This document shows positions 42,333-54,821 of a DNA stretch of 64,000 nt, in pieces. The DNA is from Bradyrhizobium sp. CIAT3101 (GTDB lineage Bacteria > Pseudomonadota > Alphaproteobacteria > Rhizobiales > Xanthobacteraceae). The DNA lies in the NCBI RefSeq assembly GCF_029714945.1, contig NZ_CP121634.1, positions 1,633,001 through 1,697,000 on the forward strand, given 5' to 3'. Made by a program: the position numbers and the translations under genes. Position 1 is the stretch's first letter, and every line of letters begins with the position of its first letter. The notes under the pieces were generated by a model, which worked only from the letters and a program-made list of their open reading frames with translations, searched no databases and was not told where the DNA came from.

Positions 42333-42366
42333 AAAAAGCCCCCGCGATTGCTCGCGGGGGCTTTTC
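42333..42366 (-). terminator. Intrinsic terminator of SBP gene 1
   Basis: AAAAGCCCCCGCGA (42334-42347) and TCGCGGGGGCTTTT (42352-42365) form a perfect 14-bp stem with TTTTTGT following on the minus strand; almost symmetrical, so it may work in both directions. Confidence 0.8.
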
Positions 42367-42391
42367 GACCTTGGACTCCAGCGTCAGCGTG

Positions 42392-43621
42392 TCACTCGGG
42401 AGCGATGTCGCCGCTCAGGATATCGCCGAACGGTTCCCACTTCTCGCCCTTGAACCGCTGCATCTGCAGCTGGCTGATCGGGGCGAAGTCGTTCGGTCCG
42501 GTGTTGATCTTGACGCCGGGCAGCAGGGTGTCCGGCGTGAAATCCTTGAGGCTCGCCGCCTGCTTCATCAGGTTGGCGCGGGTGAGATCGTCGCCGCACT
42601 GTTCCAGCGCCTTGACCAGCGTCTGCGCGGCGCCGTAGCCGTAGACGACGCTGGAGTCGGTCTTGTCGGCGCCGGGCATGTACTTGTCGAGGAACTCGAC
42701 CCACTTCTTCATCTCGGCATCGTCGTTCCAGCGCGGGTCGGCGCCGTCCTTGGCATAGGCCGCCGACAGCACGCCCTGCGCGGCCTCGAAGCCGGCCGGC
42801 TTCATCACGCTGCCGACCGAGGCCGACACGTTGGTGATGATCTGCAGCGGCTTCCAGCCGAGCTCGGCGGTTTTCTTGATGGTCTGGGCGCCGAACTTCG
42901 GCGTCGTGTAGATCAGCAGCACGTCCGGATTGGCGGCCTTGATCTTGACGATGTGGCCGTCGATCGACGGCTCGGAGACCTCATAGCTCTCTTCCAGGAT
43001 GATCGTGGACGACGCCTTGGCGCCAAAACCGTCCTTGGTGCCCTTGAGGTAGTCTTTGCCGAAATCGTCGTTCTGATAAAGGATCGCGACCTTGGCGTCG
43101 GGCTTCTCCTTCATCAGCCACTTCGCGTAGATCTGCGCTTCGCTCTGGTAGGAGGGCTGCCAGCCCATGGTCCAGGGGAAGTTCTTCGGATCGTTCCACT
43201 TGGTCGCGCCGGTGGCGACGAACAGCTGCGGGATCTTCTTGGCGTTGAGGTATTTCTGGATCGCGGTGTTCGAGGGCGTGCCGAGCGGGTTGAACACGGC
43301 GAGCACTTCGTCGCTCTCGACCAGCTTGCGGACCTGTTCGACTGCTTTCGGCGGCGAGTAGCCATCGTCATAGGTGACGTAGACGATCTTGCGGCCGTTG
43401 ATGCCGCCCTTGTCGTTGATCATCTTGAAATAGGCTTCTTCGGTCTTGCCGATGATGCCATAGGCCGAGGCCGGACCGCTGTACGGCATGATGTTGCCGA
43501 TCTTGATCTCGGTATCGGACGCGCCGGTGTCGTATTTCTTCTGGGCGAGGGCTGCGCTGGAGGCGAGGGTTGCGACCGCAGTCGCGAGCGCTGCGGTTCG
43601 CAGTGTTCTTCCGAAAAGCAA
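42392..43621 (-). CDS. ABC transporter substrate-binding protein (Peripla_BP_6), paralogue 1
   Basis: A 409-residue periplasmic protein. Signal peptide with LATAVATLASSAALA then QKKYDTGASDTEIKIGNIMP. Blocks NDKGGINGRKIVYVTYDDGY and FPWTMGWQPSYQSEAQIYAK match the other copies. It lies 39 bases downstream of livM, the first of three tandem paralogues at the end of the transport operon. The strong terminator after it suggests that the other two are expressed separately or at lower level. Confidence 0.85.
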   Translation of the reverse strand: MLFGRTLRTAALATAVATLASSAALAQKKYDTGASDTEIKIGNIMPYSGPASAYGIIGKTEEAYFKMINDKGGINGRKIVYVTYDDGYSPPKAVEQVRKLVESDEVLAVFNPLGTPSNTAIQKYLNAKKIPQLFVATGATKWNDPKNFPWTMGWQPSYQSEAQIYAKWLMKEKPDAKVAILYQNDDFGKDYLKGTKDGFGAKASSTIILEESYEVSEPSIDGHIVKIKAANPDVLLIYTTPKFGAQTIKKTAELGWKPLQIITNVSASVGSVMKPAGFEAAQGVLSAAYAKDGADPRWNDDAEMKKWVEFLDKYMPGADKTDSSVVYGYGAAQTLVKALEQCGDDLTRANLMKQAASLKDFTPDTLLPGVKINTGPNDFAPISQLQMQRFKGEKWEPFGDILSGDIAPE

Positions 43622-43660
43622 TTGGGTCTCCTTGGTTAAACAAACAGTCTTGTCGAAGTT

Positions 43661-44680
43661 TCAGTTTTTTCTGAGCCGCCCGGCGAGTTGCTGGCCCAGG
43701 ATTGCGACTTGCCTTGCGCCATGCGGCACCAGGTAGATTACGAGGAACAGCAGCACGCCGAACACGGCGCCCGAGAGGCCCTTGGAGATGCCCTCGGCGA
43801 TGTTCGGCACGAAGATGATGAAGGCGGCGCCGACGATCGAGCCGGGCAGCCAGCCGACGCCGCCGACGACCATGCCGAGGAACAGCTGGATCGCCAGCGT
43901 GATGGTGAAGCTGTCGGGCGCGACGAACTGCACCGCGATGGCGCTCAGGCCGCCGGCGACGCCGGTGATGGCGGCGGAGACGCCGAAGGCCAGCGTCTTG
44001 TACAGCGCGACGTTGACGCCCATGGCGGAGGCCGCGATCTCGTTGTCGCGGATCGCCATGAAGGCGCGGCCCGAGCGCGAGCGCAGCAGATTGACCGCGA
44101 AGATGTAGATCGCGAGCACGACGACGAGCGTGAAATAATACAGCCACATGTCCTGCGACATCGGCAGGCCGAACGGCGCGTCGGGCTTGGTGACGACGAG
44201 GCCCTGCACGCCGCCGGTCCAGTGCTCAAGGAAGTTCAGCTTCAGCAGCTGCGGCATCGCGGTGGCGAGCGCGAAGGTCGCAAGCGCAAGATAGACGCCG
44301 GAGAGCCGCAGCGCCGGCTGGCCGAACAGGAAGCCCGCGCCGAAGCAGAGCACGGCCGCGACCGGCAGGCAGAGGAAGTAGGGGACGTTGAACTGCTCCA
44401 TCATGACGGCGGTGACGTAGGCACCGATGGCGTAGAACGCGCTCTGGCCGAGCGAGAACTGGCCGCTTCCGCCGGTCAGGATGTTCAGCGCCAGCACGGC
44501 GAGGCCCAGATACAGCAGCTGGGTCAGCTGGAAGATTACGAAGTTCTTCGCGAACAAGGGGACGGCGATGAGAAGCAACAGCACCACCACCGAGGTGCCC
44601 GTGCCCAGCGTCATGGCCCGCTTCGGAACGGCTTCGACCGCTTCGTGGCCTTCGGCGACGACTTCTTCTGCTGCGCTCAT
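43661..44680 (-). CDS. livM: Branched-chain-type ABC transporter permease LivM
   Basis: A 339-residue permease: a charged N terminus (SAAEEVVAEGHEAVEAVPKR) then about nine helices with LAVLALNILTGGSGQFSLGQ, SAFYAIGAYVTAVMM and FMAIRDNEIAASAMGVNVAL, the LivM signature loop. ATG at 44680 stands two bases after the livH stop; a TTG at 44686 would overlap it. Part of the second transporter (livG-livF-livH-livM-SBP). Confidence 0.85.
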   Translation of the reverse strand: MSAAEEVVAEGHEAVEAVPKRAMTLGTGTSVVVLLLLIAVPLFAKNFVIFQLTQLLYLGLAVLALNILTGGSGQFSLGQSAFYAIGAYVTAVMMEQFNVPYFLCLPVAAVLCFGAGFLFGQPALRLSGVYLALATFALATAMPQLLKLNFLEHWTGGVQGLVVTKPDAPFGLPMSQDMWLYYFTLVVVLAIYIFAVNLLRSRSGRAFMAIRDNEIAASAMGVNVALYKTLAFGVSAAITGVAGGLSAIAVQFVAPDSFTITLAIQLFLGMVVGGVGWLPGSIVGAAFIIFVPNIAEGISKGLSGAVFGVLLFLVIYLVPHGARQVAILGQQLAGRLRKN

Positions 44681-44682
44681 GA

Positions 44683-45561
44683 TCAAACTCGCTTGACGAT
44701 GTGCCGGCCGAACAGACCAGCGGGTTTGACGACCAGGACGGAGATGATCAGCGCGAGCGCGATCGGGAGTTTCAGCTCGTTGCCGACGCCGGGGATGTAG
44801 GTGCCGGCAAGGTTCTCGAAGATGCCGACCAGGAAGCCGCCGACCACGGCGCCGAACGGGCTGGTGAGACCGCCGAGCACGGCTGCGGCGAAGCCGTAGA
44901 TCAGCACGCCGCCCATCATGTTGGGCTCGAGGAATACCACCGGCGCGATCAGCATGCCGGCGATCGCGCCGATCGCCGTCGCCATGCCCCAGCCCAGCGC
45001 AATCATCCAGCTCGTGTTGATGCCGACCAGGCGGGCCGATTCAGGCACGGAGGCGGCCGCGCGCATCGCAAGACCGATGCGGGTGTACTGGAAGAAGAAA
45101 TAGAGGCCGAGCAGCAGCAGCACGGTGACGCCGATCATGCCGGCCTGGTGGGTCGAGATCAGCTGGCTGCCGAGGAACGGCGCGGAGCCGAACGGCGTCG
45201 GATATTGCTTGATGGTGAAGTCCCAGATCAGGCCGGCCGACGAGTTGATGATCGCAAACAGCGCGATGAAGCCCGCGACGTTGGTCAACACCGGTGCCTT
45301 CGCAAGCGGCTTGAACAGGATGCGCTCGATCGCGATGCCGGCGACGAACGAGAACGCCAGCGTGATCAGGAAGGCGACCCAATAGGATAACCCCCACTGC
45401 ATCAGCTGCCAGGAGATGAAGGTCGAGAACATCGCCATCTCGCCTTGCGCGAAGTTGAGATGGTCGATCGCCTGGTAGATCATGACCACCGCGAGCGCCA
45501 TGCAGGCGTAGATGGCGCCCGTGGCGATCCCGGCCAGGACCTGGTTGGTAAACAGTTCCAT
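44683..45561 (-). CDS. livH: Branched-chain-type ABC transporter permease LivH
   Basis: A 292-residue permease with about eight helices. QVLAGIATGAIYACMALAVV, then DHLNFAQGEMAMFSTFISWQ (the LivH N-terminal loop), and AMRAAASVPESARLVGINTS (cytoplasmic coupling loop). Normal length for the family. It lies 12 bases after livF. Confidence 0.85.
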   Translation of the reverse strand: MELFTNQVLAGIATGAIYACMALAVVMIYQAIDHLNFAQGEMAMFSTFISWQLMQWGLSYWVAFLITLAFSFVAGIAIERILFKPLAKAPVLTNVAGFIALFAIINSSAGLIWDFTIKQYPTPFGSAPFLGSQLISTHQAGMIGVTVLLLLGLYFFFQYTRIGLAMRAAASVPESARLVGINTSWMIALGWGMATAIGAIAGMLIAPVVFLEPNMMGGVLIYGFAAAVLGGLTSPFGAVVGGFLVGIFENLAGTYIPGVGNELKLPIALALIISVLVVKPAGLFGRHIVKRV

Positions 45562-45573
45562 TGTGCCGGCTCC

Positions 45574-46283
45574 TCAGTAACCCAGATAGGATTTGCGGAT
45601 TTCTTCGTTGTTCGCGATGTCCTTGGCATTGCCCGACATCACGATACGGCCGGTCTCGATCACATAGGCCTGGTCGGCGAGCTCGAGCGCGAGCTGGGCG
45701 TTCTGCTCGACCACCAGGATCGACACCTTGTCCTCGCGGTTGATCTTGCCGAGGATGCCGAACAGGTCGCGCACGACGAGCGGCGCAAGGCCGAAGGACG
45801 GCTCGTCGAGCAGCATCAGCCGCGGTCGCAGCATCAGCGCGCGCGCGACCGCGAGCATCTGCTGCTCGCCGCCGGAGAGCGTGCCGGCCTGCTGGGTATG
45901 CCGCTGCTTCAGCACCGGGAAATGCGCATACATGCGCTCGATGTCGGAGACGATGCCGGCATTGTCCTTGCGGGTGATGGCACCGAGCTGGAGGTTCTCC
46001 TCCACCGTCATGGTGGTGAAGGTGCCGCGGCCCTGCGGCACATGGGCGATGCCGAACCGCACGATGCTTTCGGTCGATTTGTTGTTCAGCGGCTTGCCGT
46101 CGAACTCGATGCCGCCGGTGGAGCGCACCATGTTGCAGATCGCGCGCAGCGTCGTGGTCTTGCCGGCGCCGTTGGCGCCGAGCAGCGTCGTCAGCGAACC
46201 CTCGTTGAGCGAGAAGGAGAGGCCGTGGAGCGCCTGGACCTGGCCGTAATAGGCGCGCAGGTCCTTGACGTTGAGCAGCGTCG

Positions 46284-46287
<4 letters not shown>
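45574..46287 (-). CDS. livF: Branched-chain-type ABC transporter ATPase LivF
   Basis: A 237-residue ATPase. Walker A GANGAGKTT, signature LSGGEQQMLAVARALM, Walker B LMLLDEPSFGLAP, and LVVEQNAQLALELADQAYV. Its ATG overlaps the livG stop by four bases. Paralogous to the protein at 33660. Confidence 0.85.
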
Positions 46288-47081
<794 letters not shown>

Positions 47082-47147
47082 GTCGTCTCGCCCACACTAT
47101 TCAGTGGGCGACAGGGCGATGCGAACCGCTCCCGATGATGACAAAGG

Positions 47148-48014
47148 CTATCTGAACCCCTCGGCCACACGCGCAACTTTTCCTCCTGATTTCAGCTTTT
47201 TGCTGATTTCTTTTTTGGATTGCGGCATCAGACCCCCAAGTGCCGCTTCGATGTTCCTTACCATCGCCAGCAGTCGCGGTCCAATGTCGTTGATCAAGCG
47301 TTCTTCCGTGAAGCGGAATGCCGGTGCGCCGCAATTGAATGCGTAAGGACCGGTTCCGTCGTTGAGCCTGAGTGCGACGCCGGCGGCGCCGATGTCGTCA
47401 TGCCAGTCGCCGACGGACATCGCGAAACCGTATTTCGCAACCGTCTCGCCCGAGCGTTCCAGTCCGTCGCGCATCTTGGGCCAGCGGCTGCCGTAATGTT
47501 CGCGCAGGATGCGCGTCACTTCAGCGCGCCCATCTTCGTCGAGTGCCCAGAAGTAGGCGCGGCCCATCGCGCTGGTTGCGATCGGCACGCGGGAGCCGAC
47601 GTCGAGTTGAACGCCGACCGTCTCGCTGCCACGGCTTTGCCCGAAATAGATCATGCTGTGACGGTCGCGGCCGCCGATGGCGACGGCGCCGCCGGTGGCG
47701 CGCATCATTTCCTCGCGGAACGGCTCGGACAAATGCCGAACGCCGAGATTGGCGAGCGCAGCGTAACCGAGCGCCATGGCGGCGGGCGCCAGCTGATACT
47801 TCTCGAAACGGGGAACCGGTGTCAGATAGCCGAGCTTCGTCAGCGTATAAGTGAGCCGCGAAACCGTCGGCTTCGGCAGGTTGGTGCGGGAGGCAATCTC
47901 CTGATTGCCGAGAAGTCCGTCACTGGGTTGGAATGCTCGCAATACGTCAAGCCCGCGGGAAAGCGCGACGACGAAATTCCGATCGGTCGCTGTCTTCTTT
48001 CCTGTACGCTTCAT
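47148..48014 (-). CDS. IclR family transcriptional regulator
   Basis: A 288-residue protein (a TTG at 48047 would add 11 residues). Winged helix at the N terminus: RGLDVLRAFQPSDGLLGNQE, IASRTNLPKPTVSRLTYTLT. The IclR effector domain follows with VGVQLDVGSRVPIATSAMGR and FAMSVGDWHDDIGAAGVALR. It is divergent from pimF across a perfect palindrome at 48081. Likely controls the pim operon and perhaps the liv genes in response to a dicarboxylate or its CoA ester. Confidence 0.85.
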   Translation of the reverse strand: MKRTGKKTATDRNFVVALSRGLDVLRAFQPSDGLLGNQEIASRTNLPKPTVSRLTYTLTKLGYLTPVPRFEKYQLAPAAMALGYAALANLGVRHLSEPFREEMMRATGGAVAIGGRDRHSMIYFGQSRGSETVGVQLDVGSRVPIATSAMGRAYFWALDEDGRAEVTRILREHYGSRWPKMRDGLERSGETVAKYGFAMSVGDWHDDIGAAGVALRLNDGTGPYAFNCGAPAFRFTEERLINDIGPRLLAMVRNIEAALGGLMPQSKKEISKKLKSGGKVARVAEGFR

Positions 48015-48080
48015 CCCTGATCTGCTCTTGCGCGGAGTCGTTGACAAGCCACGTGCTTCAAAATAACCCTGCCGTCAAGA

Positions 48081-48099
48081 TGCGGAATTAAATTCCGCA
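48081..48099. promoter_or_regulatory. 19-bp palindromic IclR-type operator
   Basis: TGCGGAATT-A-AATTCCGCA is a perfect palindrome between the IclR gene and pimF. The core GGAATTAAATTCC resembles the GGAAAT-n-ATTTCC-type sites of IclR proteins. It lies 45 bases before the pimF start. Confidence 0.7.
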
Positions 48100-48143
48100 C
48101 CGCGAAATCGAACAAAAGTAAATCCCCACCAAGGAGGGAAACC

Positions 48144-50240
<2,097 letters not shown>

Positions 50241-50289
50241 TCAGGTTGGTGGTCGCCGCAATGTCTGGCTCCGGGCAACACTCTCTCCG

Positions 50290-50398
50290 TTCCCTCCCCC
50301 CTTGCGGGGGAGTGTCAGGGAGGGGGGTAGCCCCGGGCGAGGTCCGAGTTTGTGGCCACCCCCTTCCCCAACCCTTCCCCGCAAGGGGGAAGGGAGCC
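50290..50398. repeat. Palindromic intergenic repeat between pimF and pimA
   Basis: TCCCTCCCCCCTTGCGGGG on the left and CCCCGCAAGGGGGAAGGGA on the right are inverted arms around a GC-rich centre. It fills half the 220-base gap between pimF and pimA. No promoter is evident in the gap. Confidence 0.65.
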
Positions 50399-50460
50399 TA
50401 TCCGTCGGTGCCCACCTCACACGGCCCTGTCACGACTGTCTTGCAGAGTATCGACCGTTA

Positions 50461-52137
50461 ATGACCCATCCCGGCGAACAGTTTTACCCCGAGGGCGTGC
50501 ATTGGGACGACACCATCGTCCAGGGCACGCTGCCTGACCTGCTTTCGACGGCCGCGGCAAGCTACGGCCCGCGGACCGCGCTGGAGTTTCGCGATCGTCC
50601 GATCACCTATGCCGAGCTCGCTGCCATGGCCGAGCGCGCGGCGGCGGCGTTTCTGCGCGCCGGCATCGGCAAGAACAGCTCCGTTGCGCTGTTCCTCGGC
50701 AATACGCCCGATCACCCCGTCAATTTCTTCGGCGCGCTGAAGGCCGGCGCCCGGGTCGCGCATCTCTCGCCGCTCGACGGCGAGATCGCGCTGACGCACA
50801 AGGTCTCGGACTCCGGCTCGCGCCTGCTCGTCACCTCGAACCTCCAGGCCTTGCTGCCGACCGCGCTGAAATTTCTGGAGAAGGGGCTGATCGATCGCCT
50901 CGTCGTTTGCGAGGACGACGATTGGGGTAAGGTCGGCACGCCGCAGGCGGCGATCCCCGATGATCCGCGCATCGTCACCTTCAAGGCCTTCGTCGAGGGC
51001 GCGCCGCTGCCGGGGCAATGGCCCGCCGTTGCAGTCGATGACGTCGCGCTGCTGCAATATACCGGTGGCACCACCGGCCTGCCGAAGGGCGCCATGCTGA
51101 CGCACGGCAATCTCACCTCCGCCGTGTCGATCTACGACGTCTGGGGCAAGCCGGCACGCGCGGCGCGCGGCGACGCCATCGAGCGCGTGATCTGCGTGCT
51201 GCCGCTGTTCCACATCTATGCGCTCACCGTCGTGCTGCTGTCCTCGCTCAGCCGCGGCAATCTGATCTCGCTCCATCAGCGTTTCGATGTCGAAGCCGTG
51301 ATGCGCGACATCGAGGTCAAGCGCGCGACCTATTTCCCGGGCGTGCCGACGATGTGGATTGCGATCGCCGCGCTCCCCAATCTCGACAAGCGCGACTTCT
51401 CCTCGCTCACCGCCATCGGCTCCGGCGGTGCACCGCTGCCGGTCGAGGTCGCGAGCTTCTTCGAACGCAAGGTCGGCAAGAAGCTCAAGAGCGGTTGGGG
51501 CATGACCGAGACCTGCTCGCCCGGCACCGGCCATCCGCCGACGGGGCCCGAGAAGCCCGGCTCGATCGGCCTGATGCTGCCCGGTATCGAGCTCGACGTC
51601 GTCTCGCTGGAAGACCCGAGCAAGGTGATGCCGACGGGCGAAGTCGGCGAGATCCGCATCAAGGGCCCGAACGTCACCAAGGGCTATTGGAACAAGCAGA
51701 AGGACGTCGCGGAGTATTTCTCCGACGGCCGCTTCCTGACCGGCGACATCGGCTACGTCGACACCGACGGCTATTTCTTCCTGGTCGACCGCAAGAAGGA
51801 CATGATCATCTCCGGCGGCTTCAACGTCTATCCGCAGATGATCGAGCAGGCGATCTACACCGTTCCCGGCGTGCACGAGGTGATCGTGCTCGGCATCCCC
51901 GATCAATATCGCGGCGAGGCCGCAAAGGCCTTCATCAAGCTCAAGCCGGATGCAAAGCCGTTCTCGCTCGACGAGCTGCGCGCGCAGCTCACCGGCAAGG
52001 TAGGCAAGCATGAATTGCCGGCGGCGGTCGAGTTCGTCGACGATCTGCCGCGTACGCCGGTCGGAAAGCTGTCGCGCCACGAATTGCGCCAGCAGCAGAA
52101 GCCATCACAATCCACGCAACCAGGAGGTCGCTCTTGA
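50461..52137 (+). CDS. pimA: Dicarboxylate/long-chain acyl-CoA ligase PimA
   Basis: A 558-residue AMP-forming ligase. P-loop-like motif [20 protein letters not shown]5 region [21 protein letters not shown]7-A8 [20 protein letters not shown] and the catalytic Lys near [12 protein letters not shown]. It converts pimelate and longer or related dicarboxylates to CoA esters using ATP. The start at 50461 is preferred over 50302, whose first 53 codons lie in the repeat. The stop overlaps the next start (TTGA). Confidence 0.85.
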   Translation: MTHPGEQFYPEGVHWDDTIVQGTLPDLLSTAAASYGPRTALEFRDRPITYAELAAMAERAAAAFLRAGIGKNSSVALFLGNTPDHPVNFFGALKAGARVAHLSPLDGEIALTHKVSDSGSRLLVTSNLQALLPTALKFLEKGLIDRLVVCEDDDWGKVGTPQAAIPDDPRIVTFKAFVEGAPLPGQWPAVAVDDVALLQYTGGTTGLPKGAMLTHGNLTSAVSIYDVWGKPARAARGDAIERVICVLPLFHIYALTVVLLSSLSRGNLISLHQRFDVEAVMRDIEVKRATYFPGVPTMWIAIAALPNLDKRDFSSLTAIGSGGAPLPVEVASFFERKVGKKLKSGWGMTETCSPGTGHPPTGPEKPGSIGLMLPGIELDVVSLEDPSKVMPTGEVGEIRIKGPNVTKGYWNKQKDVAEYFSDGRFLTGDIGYVDTDGYFFLVDRKKDMIISGGFNVYPQMIEQAIYTVPGVHEVIVLGIPDQYRGEAAKAFIKLKPDAKPFSLDELRAQLTGKVGKHELPAAVEFVDDLPRTPVGKLSRHELRQQQKPSQSTQPGGRS

Positions 52138-53321
52138 CCGACGCCGTCATCGTTTCCACCGCCCGTACGCCGATCGGCAAGGCCTATCGCGGCATGCTCA
52201 ACGCCACCGAGGGCGCCACGCTGCTCGGCCATGCCATCGGCGAAGCCGTTGCGCGCGCCAAGGTCGATCCGAAGGAGATCGAGGACGTCGTGATGGGCGC
52301 AGCGCTGCAGCAGGGCGCGACCGGCGGCAACATCGCGCGCAAGGCGCTGCTCCGTGCCGGTCTGCCCGTCACCGTCGCCGGCACCACGATCGATCGTCAG
52401 TGCGCCTCGGGCCTGCAGGCGATCGCGCTCGCCGCGCGCTCGGTGATCTTCGACGGTGTCGAGGTCGCGGTCGGTGGCGGCGGCGAGTCGATCTCGCTCG
52501 TGCAGAACGACAAGATGAACGGCTTCCACGCGCAGGATCCCGCGCTGCTCAAGATCAAGGGCGAGGTCTACATGCCCATGATCGACACCGCCGAGATCGT
52601 CGCCAAGCGCTACGGCATCTCGCGCGAGAAGCAGGACGAATATTCGCTGGAGAGCCAGCGCCGCACGGCAGCGGCGCAGCAGGGCGGCAAGTTCAAGGAC
52701 GAGCTTGCGCCGATCACCACGCAGATGGCGGTCACCGACAAGGCGACCGGCGCCGTGTCGATGAAGGACGTGACGCTGTCGCAGGACGAAGGTCCGCGCC
52801 CCGAGACCACGATCGAAGGCCTCGCCGGCCTCAAGCCCGTGCGCGGCGAAGGTTTTTCGATCACCGCCGGCAATGCCAGCCAGCTCTCGGATGGCGCGAG
52901 CGCGAGCGTGATCATGAGCGACAAGGAAGCGTCCAAGCGCGGCCTCCAGCCGCTCGGCATCTTCCGCGGCTTCGTCTCCGCCGGCTGCGAGCCGGACGAG
53001 ATGGGCATCGGCCCGGTGTTCGCCGTGCCGCGCCTGCTCAAGCGCCATGGCCTCAAGGTCGACGATATCGACCTCTGGGAGCTCAACGAAGCCTTCGCGG
53101 TGCAGGTGCTCTATTGCCGCGACAAGCTCGGCATCGATCCCGAGAAGATCAACGTCGATGGCGGCGCGATCGCGGTCGGCCATCCCTACGGCATGTCGGG
53201 CGCGCGCCTGACCGGCCACGCTCTGATCGAAGGCCGCCGCCGCAAGGCCAAGTACGCGGTCGTCACCATGTGCGTCGGCGGCGGCATGGGCGCTGCGGGA
53301 CTTTTTGAGGTGTTGCAGTAG
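52134..53321 (+). CDS. pimB: Acetyl-CoA acyltransferase (thiolase) PimB
   Basis: A 395-residue thiolase II-type enzyme. Catalytic C90 in [18 protein letters not shown] in [20 protein letters not shown] and C in [16 protein letters not shown]. It cleaves 3-ketoacyl-CoA with CoA. TTG start at 52134, overlapping the pimA stop, with GGAGG six bases upstream. Third gene of the pim set. Confidence 0.85.
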   Translation: MTDAVIVSTARTPIGKAYRGMLNATEGATLLGHAIGEAVARAKVDPKEIEDVVMGAALQQGATGGNIARKALLRAGLPVTVAGTTIDRQCASGLQAIALAARSVIFDGVEVAVGGGGESISLVQNDKMNGFHAQDPALLKIKGEVYMPMIDTAEIVAKRYGISREKQDEYSLESQRRTAAAQQGGKFKDELAPITTQMAVTDKATGAVSMKDVTLSQDEGPRPETTIEGLAGLKPVRGEGFSITAGNASQLSDGASASVIMSDKEASKRGLQPLGIFRGFVSAGCEPDEMGIGPVFAVPRLLKRHGLKVDDIDLWELNEAFAVQVLYCRDKLGIDPEKINVDGGAIAVGHPYGMSGARLTGHALIEGRRRKAKYAVVTMCVGGGMGAAGLFEVLQ

Positions 53322-53323
53322 TC

Positions 53324-53443
53324 GTCGTCCCGGCGAAAGCCGGGACCCATACGTCGCAGCAGACGTATGGAACGCAGATGGTCGTGGCCTTCGCAAGACT
53401 ATGAGGGCCGGTGGTTATGGGTCCCGGCCTTCGCCGGGACGAC
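53324..53443. repeat. Palindromic intergenic repeat between pimB and pimC
   Basis: GTCGTCCCGGCGAAAGCCGG at the left and CCGGCCTTCGCCGGGACGAC at the right are inverted arms (one to three mismatches), with inner pair CCCATACGTC/GACGTATGG. The element fills nearly the whole 146-base gap. Confidence 0.7.
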
Positions 53444-53467
53444 AAGGGAAGCTCACAGGAGGATCCG

Positions 53468-54658
53468 ATGGATCTCGCATTCACGAAAGAAGAACAGGCG
53501 TTTCGCGAGGAAGTGCGGTCATTCTTCCGCGACAACGTGCCGCCGGATACGCGGCGCAAGCTGGTCGAGGGCCGTCATCTCTCGAAGGACGAGATGGTGA
53601 CGTGGTGGCGCATCCTCAACAAGAAGGGCTGGGGCACCAGCCACTGGCCGACGCAGTATGGCGGCACGGGATGGACCTCGGTGCAGCACTACATCTTCAA
53701 CGAGGAGCTGCAGTCCTATCCGGCGCCGCAGCCGCTCGCCTTCGGCGTCAGCATGGTCGGCCCGGTCATCTACACCTTCGGCAACGAAGAGCAGAAAAAG
53801 AAGTACCTGCCGCGCATCGCCAATGTCGACGATTGGTGGTGCCAGGGTTTTTCGGAGCCGGGTTCGGGCTCTGACCTTGCTTCGCTGAAGACAAAAGCCG
53901 AGCGCAAGGGCGACAAGTGGATCATCAACGGCCAGAAGACCTGGACGACGCTGGCCCAGCACGCCGACATGATCTTCTGCCTTTGCCGCACCGACAACAA
54001 CGCCAAGAAGCAGATGGGCATCTCCTTCATCGTGTTCCCGATGAAGTCGAAGGGCGTCACCGTGCGCCCGATCCAGACCATCGACGGCGGCGTCGAGGTC
54101 AACGAGGTCTTCTTCGACGACGTCGAGGTTCCCTACGAGAACCTGATCGGCGAGGAGAACAAGGGCTGGGATTACGCAAAATTCCTGCTCGGCAATGAGC
54201 GCACCGGCATCGCCCGGGTCGGCGTCTCCAAGGAGCGGCTGCGCCGCATCCGCGACTTGGCCTCCAAGGTCGAGTCAGGTGGCAAGCCGATCATCCAGGA
54301 TGCCGCGTTCCGCGAGAAGCTGGCGGCCTGCGAGATCGAGCTGAAGGCGCTCGAGCTGACGCAGCTCCGCGTCGTTGCCGACGAAGGCAAGCACGGCAAG
54401 GGCAAGCCCAATCCGGCCTCGTCCGTGCTGAAGATCAAGGGCTCCGAGATCCAGCAGACCACCACCGAGCTGCTGATGGAAGTGATCGGCCCGTTCGCCG
54501 CGCCCTACGACGTGCACGGTGACGACGGCTCCAACGAAGCCATGGACTGGACCGCCCAGATCGCGCCGAGCTACTTCAACAACCGCAAGGTCTCGATCTA
54601 CGGCGGCTCCAACGAGATCCAGCGCAACATCATCGCCAAGGCGGTGCTGGGGCTTTGA
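53468..54658 (+). CDS. pimC: Acyl-CoA dehydrogenase, large subunit PimC
   Basis: A 396-residue flavoprotein. N-terminal helix domain (MDLAFTKEEQAFREEVRSFF), middle beta domain with WWCQGFSEPGSGSDLASLKT, and C-terminal part ending SIYGGSNEIQRNIIAKAVLG, which carries the acyl-CoA dehydrogenase family signature. The substrate is a dicarboxyl-CoA such as pimeloyl-CoA if the R. palustris analogy holds. ATG at 53468 follows AGGAGGATCCG. Works with the protein at 54822. Confidence 0.85.
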   Translation: MDLAFTKEEQAFREEVRSFFRDNVPPDTRRKLVEGRHLSKDEMVTWWRILNKKGWGTSHWPTQYGGTGWTSVQHYIFNEELQSYPAPQPLAFGVSMVGPVIYTFGNEEQKKKYLPRIANVDDWWCQGFSEPGSGSDLASLKTKAERKGDKWIINGQKTWTTLAQHADMIFCLCRTDNNAKKQMGISFIVFPMKSKGVTVRPIQTIDGGVEVNEVFFDDVEVPYENLIGEENKGWDYAKFLLGNERTGIARVGVSKERLRRIRDLASKVESGGKPIIQDAAFREKLAACEIELKALELTQLRVVADEGKHGKGKPNPASSVLKIKGSEIQQTTTELLMEVIGPFAAPYDVHGDDGSNEAMDWTAQIAPSYFNNRKVSIYGGSNEIQRNIIAKAVLGL

Positions 54659-54670
54659 TTCAACAATGAC

Positions 54671-54772
54671 GGTGTCGTCCTCCGCGAAAGCGGGGGACCC
54701 AGTACGCCGCGGCGGTCGTGAGTACGGCAGGCTGCTGCGTTTACTGGATCCCCACCTTCGCGGGGATGACGT
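54671..54772. repeat. Palindromic intergenic repeat between pimC and pimD
   Basis: GTCGTCCTCCGCGAAAGCGG at the left and CCACCTTCGCGGGGATGACG at the right are imperfect inverted arms with the inner pair CCAGTA/TACTGG. Same class as the repeats at 53324 and 55988. Confidence 0.65.
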
Positions 54773-54821
54773 CTGAGGGTGAGGCGACGGCAGGGCAATT
54801 CCCGCCGATTTGGAGAGAAAC

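Noticed and set aside
41043..44800. Plus-strand frames of 421, 481 and 370 codons opposite the binding-protein and livM genes
   Set aside because: Antisense shadows; the three resemble one another only because the binding proteins beneath them are paralogues.
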